64,000 bases of DNA from Molossus alvarezi (GCA_037176705.1 CM073890.1:96648591-96712590), one strand, 5' to 3'; shown: positions 34,381 through 45,354, counted from the first letter of the stretch. Translations and numbers: made by a program. Notes: generated by a model from the letters alone, not told the origin.

Positions 34381-34858
34381 ACACTAAAAAAGAAAAAGAA
34401 CTACCCCAAAGCCAGTGTGGGAGAAGAAAAGCAAAAAAAGAAATGCTGTCCTCAAATTTTATATTGATTCCTTAGAAAAATAACTATAATACAACATTGA
34501 GCAAAACAAATGCCATCAGAGTACAAAATAATTCTGCCTATGTTGAAGAGGGGAGAGATAGAGAAAGAAACATGCATTGAATAAATAGTATTTATATATT
34601 GTCTCCCATGTACCAGATGTTGTGCAAGGCTTTTAGCTGACCATAAAGATAAAGAAATACAATTTCTCCTCCTCAAGGCTCAAAATCCAGAAGAAGAGAT
34701 AAGATATGAGACATCCCCACTCCAGTTTGTGAGTTGAAGAGTGGCAGGACTGTATCTTATTTGTCTTTGCATCTAAGTGACAAGTGAATATTGAATTAAG
34801 AATTCTGAGAAATCAGACATACTTATAATAAAACAAAACTAAGTATTCCACTTTTTTT
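34381..34858. other. Unassigned sequence
   Basis: AT-rich with no firm repeat match. Confidence 0.4.
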
Positions 34859-34861
34859 TTT

Positions 34862-35010
34862 TTCTTCTTAAACCTTTGCAACAACCCTCTGAGACAGCAA
34901 GTGGCAAATGATGAAACCAGGGGGTAGAGAAGTTAGGTACATTGTACAAAGTTACACAGCTAATGTATAGAAGAGCGTATCCAGAATTCAAGCTTTTAAT
35001 CACTTTGTTT
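34862..35010 (-). mobile_element. MIR: MIR SINE, antisense
   Basis: 'ttgcaacaaccctctgagac', 'aaatgatgaaaccaggggg', 'aagttacacagctaatg' and 'tccagaattcaagc' follow inverted MIR order. Confidence 0.8.
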
Positions 35011-35244
35011 TCATGTTATTACCGAGTGATACAAGCTATGAAAAGATATAGCTATAATGTCGTAAAGGTCAAGGAAGAATTGCTCCAATGCGGGGAATCA
35101 GCAGAAGCATCACAGATGGTTGGCCTGGGCACTATGGGTGGAGATTATTCTGAGGGTTGGAAGCAGGATCCACCCCTGCCCTCCCCAGTAGCTACCAGCA
35201 GATGTGGGAATTTCAATTTAAATTAATACCATATCTTGGCCAAG
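35011..35244. other. Unassigned sequence
   Basis: Contains a 94-codon plus-strand frame (34942-35226) that overlaps the MIR and has no family resemblance. Confidence 0.4.
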
Positions 35245-35247
35245 GTA

Positions 35248-35545
35248 AAAAAAAAAATCCTATAGTGAACATAGGGGTGTATATAGCTTTTCAAATTAGT
35301 GTTTTTGTTGTCTTTGGATAAATACCCAGAAGTGGAATTTCTGGGTTGGATGGTAAATCTGTCTATCTTTATATATTTTTGGCAGAATCTCTATACTGTT
35401 TTCCAGAGTGGCTGTATCAGTTTGAAGTCCTGCCAGCAGTTCACAAGTGCTCCCTTTTTTCCACATTTTGTCAACACATGTTATTATATACCTCACACTA
35501 ATGTAACTAATGTAAAATTATATACCAACTATACTAAAATTTTTG
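35248..35545 (-). mobile_element. L1: L1 3' untranslated region, antisense, then a short sense 3' end
   Basis: 35260-35480 matches the inverted L1 3' untranslated region: 'tagtgaacataggggtgtat', 'tttggataaatacccagaag', 'ttccagagtggctgtatcag', 'tttgtcaacacatgttatt'. The following 35485-35540 ('actaatgtaactaatgtaaaattatat' region) reads like a sense L1 terminus. That combination is what twin priming leaves. Confidence 0.75.
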
Positions 35546-35559
35546 AAACTTAGATTAAT

Positions 35560-35705
35560 TAACATCAAATAAAATTAGGAATTCGATTTCTCAGTTGCAC
35601 TAGCCACCTGTCAAGGGTTCAATAACCACTCGTGGCTTCTGGCTACCACACTGGCCAGCGCGGAATTATAGAACATTCCCGTTCTCACAGTTCTACTAGA
35701 GAGTG
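35560..35705 (+). mobile_element. hAT-Charlie-type MITE (MER3-like)
   Basis: 'atcaaataaaattaggaattcgatttctcagttgcactagccac' region, 'ataaccactcgtggcttctggctacc' region and 'ttctactagagagtgcc'. Same family as 18.58 kb. Confidence 0.75.
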
Positions 35706-35863
35706 CCCTCTGGTCCAAAGGGACTAACTCATTCGCAGTGAGAGAACAGCAGAGGCAGCAAAGGAGCAAAGTTCAGGTATTTTCAGAGAAGCATGGGGTG
35801 CGGAGGTTGGTGGGAACAGAAGGTCCATATCAGTGTCTAGGAGATGATAAATAAGTGCCAAGT

Positions 35864-35868
<5 letters not shown>

Positions 35869-35903
<35 letters not shown>
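35869..35903. repeat. (CT)n microsatellite at SINE tail
   Basis: About 17 perfect CT units (AG on the SINE strand) between the target site and the Ves body, so the tail appears to have turned into a dinucleotide repeat. Confidence 0.95.
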
Positions 35904-35906
<3 letters not shown>

Positions 35907-36151
35907 GTTAATCATCACTTGAGAATATTTTTCCGTTGATTTTTAGATAGAGTGAAAGGGAGGGAAAGAGAGAGAGGGAGAAAAAAATATTGATGTGAGA
36001 GATACACATAGATTGGTTGCCTGCCACATGAACTTGACTAGGCCAGGGATTGAACCTGCAACCCAGGCACGTGCCCTTGTCCTGGAATCAAATCCATGCC
36101 CCTTTGGTCCGCGGGCTGATGCTCTAACCACTGAGAAAAACTGGCCAGGGC
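35904..36151 (-). mobile_element. Ves: Ves SINE
   Basis: 'gttaatcatcacttgagaat' tail side, 'ggttgcctgccacatgaac' body, 'aaccactgagaaaaactggccagggc' head (interrupted A-box side). Flanks 'gccaagtatattt' (about 35857) and 'ggcaggtatattt' (about 36154) suggest a diverged duplication spanning the CT tract. Confidence 0.93.
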
Positions 36152-36299
36152 ATGGCAGGTATATTTTGGATGATTTTCCCTGCTGGAGAGAAAAATGTAT
36201 GCGCATTCGTTACTCAATGAGAAATATTGAGTATTTCTCATCAAGGAAGTGATATTACTGGATTCGTCCCTTAGAATAATTATTTGGGATGTAGCTCAT

Positions 36300-36780
36300 A
36301 GAATTGATGGAAATAGAGAGAGTCAATGGCTGGGAAACTAGTTATGAGACTATTGAACTTGGAATGGAAAAACTGGAAAAGATGTGAAAAATTTCAGGTA
36401 GAACCTCTATGAGTTGACATTATGAGGAAAAAAGGCAAAAGAAATTTGGGTAACTGGGAAAATGGTGATGGCATGGTCAGAAATACAGAAGTCAGGAGAT
36501 GGAATGTGTTTGATCGGAAGGAAAAAGAGTATGTTCAATTTTGAACATGTTGAATTCAAGGTTCTTGTGAGACATTTATCTGAAAATGTTCATGAAACAC
36601 TAGGAAAATTTTCCAAACACTTTCCTTACTTTCACAGAAAAATAAATGGCTGTGCTGTGAAGATAAGGGATAGTGAGGTCAAAGGAGTCATCACTGACAA
36701 GAGATCAATTTTCACCAAAGGCGTACAGTCCAAAAAGATATCAAATTTAAGAGTTACAGAGGCAGGTATAAAAGCTGAAG
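36300..36780 (-). mobile_element. L2: L2 LINE, ORF2/3' region, antisense
   Basis: Inverted L2 words in order: 'gagactattgaacttgg', 'tgggaaaatggtgatggc', 'ttttgaacatgttgaattc', 'cttgtgagacatttatctg'. The 109-codon plus-strand frame (36462-36791) is on the wrong strand for L2 and has no family match. Confidence 0.65.
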
Positions 36781-36791
36781 TCAAGGGTTGA

Positions 36792-37265
36792 GGCCAAGAC
36801 TGAAGCAGTCTAATTTATCCCTATGGCTTTGGAAAATTTTGTACTTTTTAATAGACTTGTTGGTTTAACATCCTTTCTCAAACAGGCTACTACTAGAAAA
36901 GTTCCTAACAGTATCGTTTTCAGCTTGTTTGCTAATGTTTCATGTGTTGACGATAGTGGGGTTGTGTGTATGGGAATTATCAGAAATTCATGTAGGACTC
37001 TCTTAAGTTCTACTATGGACTTTCATTCATGGTACAAACTATTGGTACGTTTTATTGAAATAGATAGACTGCAGCAAGGGTTATAAACTATCAGATTGTT
37101 TCAAACATCACAGAGAATCATGCAGGTCCCTTCACCTTGATATTCGTATAACCCAGGATCCCTGGAGTGAATCTCTTTCACAGGAAAGTTTCTAATCACC
37201 TTTAGATTCCTTCAGTGTAATTGGTCATGGAGGGAGAGAGCCAGTAATGCCATTTAAAAGAGAAA
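36792..37265. other. Unassigned sequence
   Basis: Plus-strand frame of 87 codons at 36823-37086 without resemblance to a known family. Confidence 0.4.
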
Positions 37266-37267
37266 AA

Positions 37268-37507
37268 TGTTATGCTTATACGCATAAGTTCTTTGATTTA
37301 TCTCTTCCCTTCCCCCGCCACCCTATCTCTGAGGTTCGTCAGTCTGAACCCTACTTCTATGTCTCTGGATCTACTTTGTTCATCAGCTTATTTTGTTCAT
37401 AAGACAACAATGCTAAGGGTGGGGGCAGGAATGAGAGGAGGGTGTCAATGGGGGAAAAAGGAGAAACATCTGTAACAAAAATAAATTAATTAACAAAAAC
37501 AAAAAAG
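37268..37507 (+). mobile_element. L1: HAL1/L1 3' end with 5' inversion
   Basis: 37270-37400 matches the inverted 3' untranslated region seen at 45.5-45.7 kb ('ttgatttatctcttccc', 'gaggttcgtcagtctgaacc', 'cttattttgttcataag'). 37405-37507 matches the same region in sense ('gagggtgtcaatgggggaaaaagg') with an A-rich tail. The order of an antisense 5' piece followed by a sense 3' end and tail is the signature of twin-primed reverse transcription. Confidence 0.8.
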
Positions 37508-37761
37508 GGCCTTGGCCAGTTTGGCTCAGCGGTTAGAACGTCGGCCTGTGGTCCTGAGAGACCCGGGTTCGGTTCCCGCTAAGGGCATGTATCTCGGTTG
37601 CAGTTCGTCCCTGGCCCTGGTCGGTCGTGCGGGTGGCAGCCACTCGATGTGTCCCTTTCACATCGATGTTTCTCTCTCTCTCTCTGTTCCTCTCTCTCCC
37701 TCCCCACTCTACCTGAGCAAAGAATGGAAAAATGTCCTGGGTGAGGATAAAAAAAAAAAAA
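37508..37761 (+). mobile_element. Ves: Ves SINE, well preserved, in the tail of an L1 end
   Basis: Head 'ccttggccagtttggctcagcgg', B box 'gggttcggttccc', 'ggcatgtatctcggttgcag', 'ttcacatcgatgtttctc', end 'cctgggtgaggat' plus A13. It sits directly after the A-rich tail of the L1 fragment. Among the least diverged copies here. Confidence 0.97.
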
Positions 37762-38201
37762 GAGGGTGAAAAGGGGGGGGGTAAAAAAATAAAGAGAAGC
37801 TTTCTAAAAAATAATAACCATAATAAAAATAAAAGAGAAAAACGAACTGAGATGGTAAGATAGAATTCTGTGTATTTGTCCAGCATAGTGAGTAGAGACA
37901 TTTCTCTCTTTCAGGAGGTATTTTAGTCTTTGTCACAAACTAAGACAACATACTTTTGATAACCAGAATTTCAGGGAGCAAAAGAAGGTAAAATCAAAAG
38001 TTGGTACTAACTCAGAACGTCGAGGTGTTACACAGTAGATTCCTGAACCTAAGGTACTTTTTTCTACCAGACTCCATTCTGTGTTACTAAACTCATAAAT
38101 GCTAATTTCGTTCAGTGATTTTGTTGCTTTAAAAGGTTAAAGCCTTGAAATTTACATACCTTCAAAGTTTGTAATTACTAATAAGCCCTTGAAACTCCTT
38201 T
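37762..38201. other. Unassigned sequence
   Basis: Begins with a G-run ('gggggggg') and AT-rich DNA. The 122- and 75-codon minus-strand frames overlap the Ves and are not genes. Confidence 0.45.
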
Positions 38202-38216
38202 AGTTAGGGAATTTTT

Positions 38217-38451
38217 TTTTTTTTTTTTTTTGCATTTATCTTCAGATAGAGTGGGAGGGAGAGAGGGAGGAAGAGCGAGAGAGAGAAACATCGACGTGAA
38301 AGGGACACATCAAGTGGCTGCCACCCACACAACCCCAACCGGGGCCGGGGACAAACTGTAACTAAGGTACATACCCTTAGTGGAAACCGAACACGGGACT
38401 CTCTGGTGCACAGGCCAACGCTCTAATCGCTAAGCCAATCTGGCCAGGGCC
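38217..38451 (-). mobile_element. Ves: Ves SINE with 15-bp duplication
   Basis: T run, then 'tgcatttatcttcagataga', 'gaaacatcgacgtgaaag', head 'taagccaatctggccagggc'. Duplication 'agttagggaattttt' (38202) versus 'agttagagaattttt' (38452), one mismatch. It lacks the 'cctcacc' tail words, which may be a slightly shortened 3' end. Confidence 0.96.
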
Positions 38452-38467
38452 AGTTAGAGAATTTTTA

Positions 38468-38615
38468 ATGAGTCAATTCATGATCCTCCTATGAGATATC
38501 TTGAGTTCAAAGAGAAGGAAGCCAGTGGAGGGGAAATGAGAAGTTAGCTGAATAATTTGTAGTAGAGTCAGGGTTGAAATTCATGCCTTCCAAATCTCAG
38601 TAGCAGTTTACATTA
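38468..38615 (-). mobile_element. MIR: Possible MIR fragment, antisense
   Basis: 'agaagttagctgaataatttg' then 'gtagagtcagggttgaaattcatgcc' resembles the inverted 'ggtcacacagctagtaagtggcagagccgggattcgaac' block. Weak. Confidence 0.4.
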
Positions 38616-38882
38616 CTCAGGAAAAAACAGGGTTGGTTTTCCAGCAAGTGGAAGACAATTAAAAGAAGAAGATACCTTGATGGTACTGAGAGATTAGTCA
38701 TTAGCTATAGCAATTAACTGCAATCGTCAATGCTGACAAAAGAATAAGATGTTTTACATAAGAAACTATTACTCAGTAAAAGATGATTCTTTCTAGTGAT
38801 TATAGTTGTGTGACAAGGAGGCCACAAATCAGCTAAAGATAAAGTAAAGTGAGTGTATAACTGTCTCAGAAGCCGTGTTTTA

Positions 38883-39102
38883 TTAAAAAAAATTTTTTTT
38901 TTCTTTATTTATTTTAGAGAGAGAGGACGTGAGAGGAAGAGAGATAGAAACATTGATGAAAGAGAACATTGATTGGCTGCCTCCTGCATGCCCCTTACTG
39001 GGGGTCGGGCCCACAACCTGGGCATGTGACTTGACTGGGAATCGAACCGGTGACCTCTTGATGCATGAGTCCACGCTCAACCACTGAGCCACACAGGCTG
39101 GA
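38883..39102 (-). mobile_element. Ves: Ves SINE, short-tail type, with 18-bp duplication
   Basis: 'tttattttagagagagagg', 'attgattggctgcctcctgc', 'acctgggcatgtgacttgac', head 'actgagccacacaggctgg'. Duplication 'ctcagaagccgtgtttta' (38865) versus 'ctcagtagctgtgtttta' (39103), two mismatches. Confidence 0.96.
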
Positions 39103-39120
39103 CTCAGTAGCTGTGTTTTA

Positions 39121-39885
39121 AAACACACACCTGCTGCAAGTCTAATGACAGCGTCCATCCAATCTCAAACATCCACAGGGAAAGTGAGTGTGTTTTGCTC
39201 TCATTCCAATATGTTGTCTCCACAATTTCAAGCATACAAGCGCCTGAAATAATTACTTTCCATTTAAATGATAGAGAATCTAGAATTCTTCTACCTTTAA
39301 TATTTTGATCTGAAGATGGATTTTTCACTTCTTCCCATAATTCTAGCAATACAGGTAAGGGAAGACTGGAAACAAGAACTTACAAAATTGCTATAAAAAT
39401 TGATCTGTATTTTTCCATTAGTACAACATGTAATTGAAAGGTTGTTTGCTTGACTGTAAACTCTTCATTACATTAATCATATATAACAGTGAATAGGTCA
39501 TAAAGGCAAAGATAAACAGTTAGTTAACAAGGTAGAATTGTTCAGGGTTGAGAGTTCATGTGTAAAGCTTACATTGTAAATTATAAGGAGTATACTGTAA
39601 GCTTTTTCTAAAAAATTTTCAGAAACAATTTTTGGATTTTTGTAATGTATTTTGCCAGCTTTAAATAAGTGGATGAATTATGCATCAACTGACACATCTT
39701 GAAATGCTTGTACAGTATTTTGTCTAGTTTGTTGAAAAGTAATCAGATGAATCAACTTTAAATTCCTCCAATTTATGATTTCAGCTATGTTTCCAAATTA
39801 AAATTCATTAGGAATAGGCTAATTTGTATAATCAGATTTAACTACCTATATGCCTGCTACTTTATTAGTCCAGATTTTTATATGG
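39121..39885. other. Unassigned AT-rich sequence
   Basis: Nothing recognisable. Confidence 0.4.
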
Positions 39886-39887
39886 CT

Positions 39888-40125
39888 CTTTGGTGTAGTC
39901 GTTAAGAGGGCATTCTCTGGAAGAAGACTGCTCTTCAAACTACTTACAGTGAATCTTGGTGAAGTTACTTAATTATGCCTCTGTTTTTCCATCCATAAAA
40001 TGAGCCTAATAAAAGTACTTAACTTATAGGAATGTTGTAGCATGTAACTCATAGGATGTTAGTTAATATATTTAAAGCCCTTACAACAGTGTCTATCACA
40101 TAGTAAGAGTTATAAAATCTTAACC
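39888..40125 (+). mobile_element. MIR: MIR SINE, near full length
   Basis: Head 'tggtgtagtcgttaagagggc', core 'ggtgaagttacttaattatgcctctg' region, 'ccataaaatgagcctaataa', 'gcccttacaacagtgtctatcacatagtaagag' region (40077-40108). Confidence 0.85.
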
Positions 40126-40575
40126 TTGTATTATTATAGTTTTGTCTTATATCCCATGTAACTAGAGGCCAATATGTGGGCGAGAAATGTGAGAGAAAAG
40201 ATTACAGCAGGTTAAACTTTGATAATAAAATAAAAACCCTTCAGGATATACTTTTTAATAAATATTAAGATTTCAAGAAAGTTCTCCTTTTTCAAAAGGA
40301 GCATTATATCCATCATTAAAATAACTTGAGACTTAACTAATTATTCACTAAAAAGTTTTCTTTATGTTTTTAAGATTTTTACACTTAAAATTTATCAAGA
40401 CTAAATTAAGCTAACTTACTTGGGAGCTTCTATAATATTATAAAGCCAGTCAGATGAAGAATATTTATTTATGTTCTTATATTTTCACTGTAAATAAAGC
40501 TGTGTATAATATCTAAAGTTTTAATTAGCTGTGATAACTGAGAAAATGTACCCTGGATAATTAATATTCACAGAA
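40126..40575. other. Unassigned AT-rich sequence
   Basis: Nothing recognisable beyond the word 'ctagaggcc' near 40163, treated under rejected items. Confidence 0.4.
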
Positions 40576-40578
40576 AAT

Positions 40579-40722
40579 GCGTATATGCAAAACCCATGGA
40601 CACCGAATAGTGTGCTAAAAGCCTGGGGGGGGGGGTTGAGAGCAGGGTGGAGGGGGTCAATGGGGGAAAAAGAGGGGACATCTATACTACTTTTAACAAT
40701 AAAGATACATTAAAAAATAAAA
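40579..40722 (+). mobile_element. L1: HAL1/L1 3' end, sense
   Basis: It aligns by eye with the reverse complement of the HAL1 3' end at 45.37-45.50 kb: 'gcgtatatgcaaaaccc', 'tggacaccgaatagtgtg', 'gagggggtcaatgggggaaa', 'tttaacaataaagatac', A tail. It is a strongly 5'-truncated copy of about 140 bp. Confidence 0.85.
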
Positions 40723-40979
40723 GCTTATTTTATGTTTATCTTCTGTTTCCAAGTTTTAAATTTATTTTTGATTGAAATTGCAAACTAAAAACAAAGATAT
40801 AGCTACTTCTCTGTTTTGTACTTTTCTACCATATCCTCTATTAGTGGACATAGATGTGACCAAAATCAGGGAAGGAAGCTACATGAGTTTTCACAGGTGA
40901 TAAGATGCAATGATTCTGGAATAGGTTCAAGCTGATTTCTGAAGGCATAAAGTTTGGGCTGACACAGACCCTAGGTGAA

Positions 40980-41165
40980 TTGGCTATGCCATTAACAACC
41001 ATTTTATTTTGCACAAGTTACTCAAACATTGTAAGCCTCAATGTTCTCCTGTGTTAAAGAAAAATAATAGTATGTACTTTTTATGGTACTTGAGATTTCA
41101 ATTAAATCATATATGAAAATGCAGAGTATGTTCCTTGGCATAAATAGTTCAATAAATGTGGTCTG
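40980..41165 (+). mobile_element. MIR: MIR SINE
   Basis: 'gcacaagttactcaaacattgtaagcctcaatgttctcctgtg' region, 'atggtacttgagatttcaattaaa' region, 'tccttggcataaatagttcaataaatgtgg' region (41131-41162). Confidence 0.85.
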
Positions 41166-41212
41166 TTAGATGATGATGATGATGATAATGATGTTGATGA
41201 TGATGATGGATA
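41166..41212. repeat. (GAT)n trinucleotide repeat at MIR 3' end
   Basis: Around 13 GAT/AAT/GTT units immediately after the MIR terminus 'aatgtggtctgttag', a common place for microsatellites to seed. Confidence 0.9.
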
Positions 41213-41685
41213 TTGGTTCTGCTCTATTAACACTTTGGTCTTTTATCACTGATAAGTTTACCTATTCTAACTTATTCTAATGTTTCTTTACTTTTGTAAG
41301 TCTCCTCTGTCCTGTAAAGAATCTTTGTCGGTGTACCCCCTTTTAAGCAAATATTCCTCAAGGATCACCTTGCTTCTATTTCATTTCTCATAATGAAATC
41401 TCTCAAGATATCTAAAATTCTTTCCATCTTTAGATATTTTTTTCTGACTAATGGTTCCAACACCCTATCTCTGGCCTTGATTTATCTCCTGAGTTCCTGT
41501 TCTAACTGGCAAACTTCAGAGATGTCCCATCATCACCACAACCAGTGAGGTACTAATAAACTGGTTCTCACAAAAAAGTAATTTGCAACATTTTCCAGTT
41601 TTTTTTAGTGTAAATACTGTCATCATGTCCTGTTTCAAGCTACCATCTTAACATCACTGAGGCAGAGTTGGGAGAGAGTAGTGTT
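41213..41685. other. Unassigned sequence
   Basis: No firm match. 41440-41520 has a weak L2 flavour. Confidence 0.35.
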
Positions 41686-41687
41686 CT

Positions 41688-41965
41688 GGCTCACACAGCA
41701 CTGGATGTCCCGCAGAGTGTAATGCCCCAAACCAAACCCATCATCTTTGCTTCACCAGTCTATCAAGGCTGGAATCTGAGGTATTTCTCAACTGTCTTTT
41801 TCCTACCCGGGTACCTTCACTGTGCTGCTGCCTCAGACAGGACTGTCCTTCCCATATACTCATTGTGGACATCCTTCTTCAAGCCTGAGCTCAAATGTTG
41901 AATCCTTTGATAAGTCTTCCTCACTTGGCTCTCCAATGAAAAGTGTTCAAACTTTACATCATTTC
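41688..41965 (+). mobile_element. L2: Probable L2 3' region fragment
   Basis: 'cttcactgtgctgctgcctcagac' region, 'cttcttcaagcctgagctcaaatgttgaatcc' region and 'aagtcttcctcacttggctc' correspond to the L2 'ttcaggtctttgctcaaatgtcacc...gaggccttccctgacc' segment. Confidence 0.55.
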
Positions 41966-43860
41966 CCTTCAGTGGAAATATGAAGAGACGGCTCATTGAA
42001 AGCAAACCCAGATTTCTCATGTGAGCAATGGAGAAGTGTGGGGATATGGGTGTGAAGTTCTGAGGTCTGGTCTGCAGTCACTCACTTCCTCTCAGAAGAG
42101 TTTAGTAAGGTTACAGCCACAGAATGGGGACCTCAAACGGGAGCCTCTTCCCATCATGTTTTGGTCTGAAGGTGGGTCTTTTACTTTTCCTGTCAGCACA
42201 GTTGAATGAAGACTGGAACTTTACAATGAAGAATGCAAACAAAGTAAAGAGAAACAGGAAAGAAAGAAAGTGTACTGTGTATAAATCAGACGAGATAGCT
42301 CACACCAGCATGAAGCTTTGAGTTTATTAATAAAGCTAATCTTTCGAGCAGCATTTATTTATTTTTTTGTTATGCTAACTATATTCTTCACCAAAAACAG
42401 TTTTAACTCTTATCTGCTAGAATAGCATTTTACTCATCTCTAAATTGCCAATACTGACTAGCAATGTATCAGGTATATAATGCACAATTGAACAATTAGT
42501 GAACATAATTTATGAATGCATAACATGAGAACTTTGATTTCAAAGTTTAGCTTTAGCAGAGTGTGACAGGTAACAAAATGTAAAAAGCCATAATATGTTA
42601 CGATCGTAAGGAACGCTTCCATAGCTAAACTTTTGTGATTGTTTGACCTTGAATGTCATATAATAAATAATAATTTTATTTTTGCTTGTATTTTTCTTGT
42701 GAAGAAAAATAAAAGTACACTATCCAAAACACACTATAATTTATTAGTCAGAGATATCTTAACTTTTCGCCTTTCTTGGTCCATCAGAAAGAATGAGAGC
42801 TGCGACTTTGTCATCCCATTCTAAATCTGCAGGCACTTACTTCTGAAGAGTTCCACCTCAGAATGACTTTAGGATTGGAGAAGTGTTTGCCTTTTGAACT
42901 TTATTTCAAAACATCTGAAAGCTTTAATGGCATGTTTTTCTTAACTTCAGAGCCTTGAACTTCTGCAACAAAAGAGGAAGAGAAGTTGTCCAAGGACTGA
43001 GACTAAACCTTAACCTATAAGAGAAACTGGCCAGACAAGGAAGGATGTGCTTGGTTGAGCTCTGTTGAGACTTGCTACTCATTGCGTAAACATTGCCATG
43101 CTGTCCATCAGACCCACCCATTTCCGTCTAGCAGAAATCAGTGAATCATGTTGAATCTTGAGTAGTCTGCTGTGATCTTTATCTTTCTACGATCTGTCTT
43201 TTGCTTTTGCCTCTGATCGCCTTTCCTTTGCCCCTTGCCTGTTTGCCTCACATCAGTGTCTACCAGACAGCTGGACAGGAAAATAGATTTAGGAGGAAAT
43301 TTGGGATTAAGAGATATTTTGGAAATAATTAGGCTAGAATTCTGGAGATGTGGTTTGGTTTTAGTTCTTACTGGTTTTAAGTAGCTGTGACTTTGAATAA
43401 ACCCCATTATGTTTCTGGATAGAATTTGTAAAACTACTGAATTGGAATAAATGTTACTCATGAGTTTTTACTATTCTCATACATCATGGTCTAGATAGAT
43501 TACTTTTGTAAATAGATTTGTTGATATTTACAATGCACTAATAAGCACAGAAGACCTATAATAGTACAATAGTGGGACAGTACAATACTCAGAAATTAGC
43601 AAGTTCAAAACAGTTCAAGGGAAGAGAGGAAAATAGGGTGGAAGAGATAGACCTAGTAAAATGATACTTAGCCTTCCCCTCCAGACTTGTCATGTAAAAT
43701 GTATTTTGCACAAAATAAATGGTTTTAAGGGGCAGACTGTACCAACAACTTAGTGTTGCTTAGAGATACTGATTGCTATTTTATACTGTCAATGTCTGTT
43801 TTGGTATTTTACATATTAAATTTGCGTTATTAATTTACATAATTATCTGTATCTTTTGCT
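41966..43860. other. Unassigned sequence
   Basis: No gene or repeat family recognised across about 1.9 kb. The 107-codon minus-strand frame at 43138-43461 and the frames near 42021-42321 show no family resemblance. Confidence 0.4.
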
Positions 43861-43875
43861 TCACTTTTTATTTAT

Positions 43876-44129
43876 TTATTTATTTTTTTATCCTCACCCG
43901 AGGACATTTTTCCATTTTTTGTTCAGGTAGAGTGGGGGGGAGAGAGAGGAACAGAGAGAGAGAGAGAAACATCGACGTGAAAGGGACACATCGAGTGGCT
44001 GCCACCCGCACAACCGACCAGGGCCGGGGACAAACTGCAACCGAGGTACGTGCCCTTAGTGGGAACCGAACCCGGGTCTCTCAGGACCGCAGGCCGACGC
44101 TCTAACCGCTGAGCCAAACCGGCCAGGGC
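43876..44129 (-). mobile_element. Ves: Ves SINE, well preserved, 14-bp duplication
   Basis: 'atcctcacccgaggacattt', 'gaaacatcgacgtgaaag', 'gaaccgaacccgggtctctc', head 'gagccaaaccggccagggc'. Duplication 'cactttttatttat' is perfect at 43862-43875 and 44130-44143. CpG sites in the head and body are largely retained, so this is one of the youngest copies here. Confidence 0.98.
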
Positions 44130-44144
44130 CACTTTTTATTTATA

Positions 44145-44878
44145 GTTGTTGTTTTTTTAATAATTGAAAACATACAGTGAAGAAAAAGTATAAAATGACA
44201 ATATACTTACTACCCAGAATCATTCTGGAATATTTTCAATTTTCCAATGTTTACTATTTAACTTGTACATGATGTATATGTTAATTTGGGTTTTTCCAGA
44301 AGAAGAGTCTAAGACAAGGATTTGAGTGCAAATAGTTTGAGGTGAGCAGGAAACACCAGTGTGGCAATGGTACCATAAGGGAAGGGAACGCAGCTAAGAA
44401 AAAGTACATTATTTGGTCTACTTCTCTAGTGGGTAACCGGACCTAATCCCTTGAAAAAAAACTATGGGAAATAGTACAAAACACAGGTTTCAGGAACCTG
44501 AAGTTCCAGGGGGCTGGGTTTAGGGCTGCTGGTGGTGGATATTAACTCTTTGTACTGTGGATCACTGTCAGTGTGTAGACGGCACAGCATCTTCCACAGT
44601 TGAAGGGCACGTGGGCACAGAAATGTGGGTACTGGCAGCTGGGAGTCAGAGCACACAGAAGAGCTGGAGGGATATGGTTGGAGCACTGACAGAATTTGCG
44701 TAAATGTATCACCTAGTATTTTTCGGTGAATCAATCTATTTTTATAAAGATGAAACTTATTTACCATAAACAATTTAAATAAGTTAGAAAAGTGAAAATG
44801 ACATAAATATTTAGAAATCACTACAATTTGACCATTTGGTAGTAAATATCATTATTTCTAGATGAACATGATCCCCAC
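44145..44878. other. Unassigned sequence
   Basis: No firm repeat match. The 119-codon minus-strand frame (44462-44821) has no recognised domain. Confidence 0.4.
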
Positions 44879-44897
44879 TGTGTGTGTGTGTGGGGGG

Positions 44898-44941
<44 letters not shown>
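44879..44941. repeat. (GT)n-G-(GA)n compound microsatellite
   Basis: A short GT run, an eight-G run, then about 20 perfect GA units. It is likely hypervariable in length. The Arg/Glu-rich peptide read across it is not a protein. Confidence 0.95.
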
Positions 44942-44944
<3 letters not shown>

Positions 44945-45354
44945 ATTCAGTGAATTTCTCATTTCAGGAAAAATTTTTTCCTTCTTTGGCTACATCTGTT
45001 TTTCTTTGGTCAGATGCCTCATTTCAGGAGTTCTGTGTATCATTTTCTTGGATTTTCTCTGTCCTCCATATCTATCAGCTATTCCGTGATTGCTTTAAAT
45101 GTTTTGCCTCTTTCACATGCATTTACAAAGTTATTTCAAACTTTTCTTTTAGGCCAGTATTTTGATTTGTAGTGAGGTCTGTTTTTACTTTACCTTCTCT
45201 ACATTACTTATTTCTATAATATGTTCATAGCCTTCATTTGTTTTTTTAAATCTAAAACTTCCTCACGTTCTCTGTTTTTATTGTTAATCATCTTATATTT
45301 GAGCTTTTGATTCGTGTTCTTAAGGTGAGACCATTGTGATGAATTTTCTTGTGC
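44942..45354. other. Unassigned host sequence of the HAL1 insertion
   Basis: T-rich DNA. Its character resumes after 48085, as expected for one region split by an insertion. Confidence 0.45.

Noticed and set aside
36462..36791. 109-codon plus-strand frame
   Set aside because: It lies over an antisense L2 and is on the wrong strand for the L2 proteins; no family resemblance.
37508..37580. tRNA-like head with A and B boxes as a tRNA gene
   Set aside because: The similarity is the tRNA-derived head of a Ves SINE. The sequence continues into the SINE body and cannot fold as a complete tRNA.
40160..40185. 'actagaggcc' as the end of a bat Helitron
   Set aside because: Only about ten bases resemble the Helitron-associated word. 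No hairpin before a CTAG end and no matching other terminus is present.
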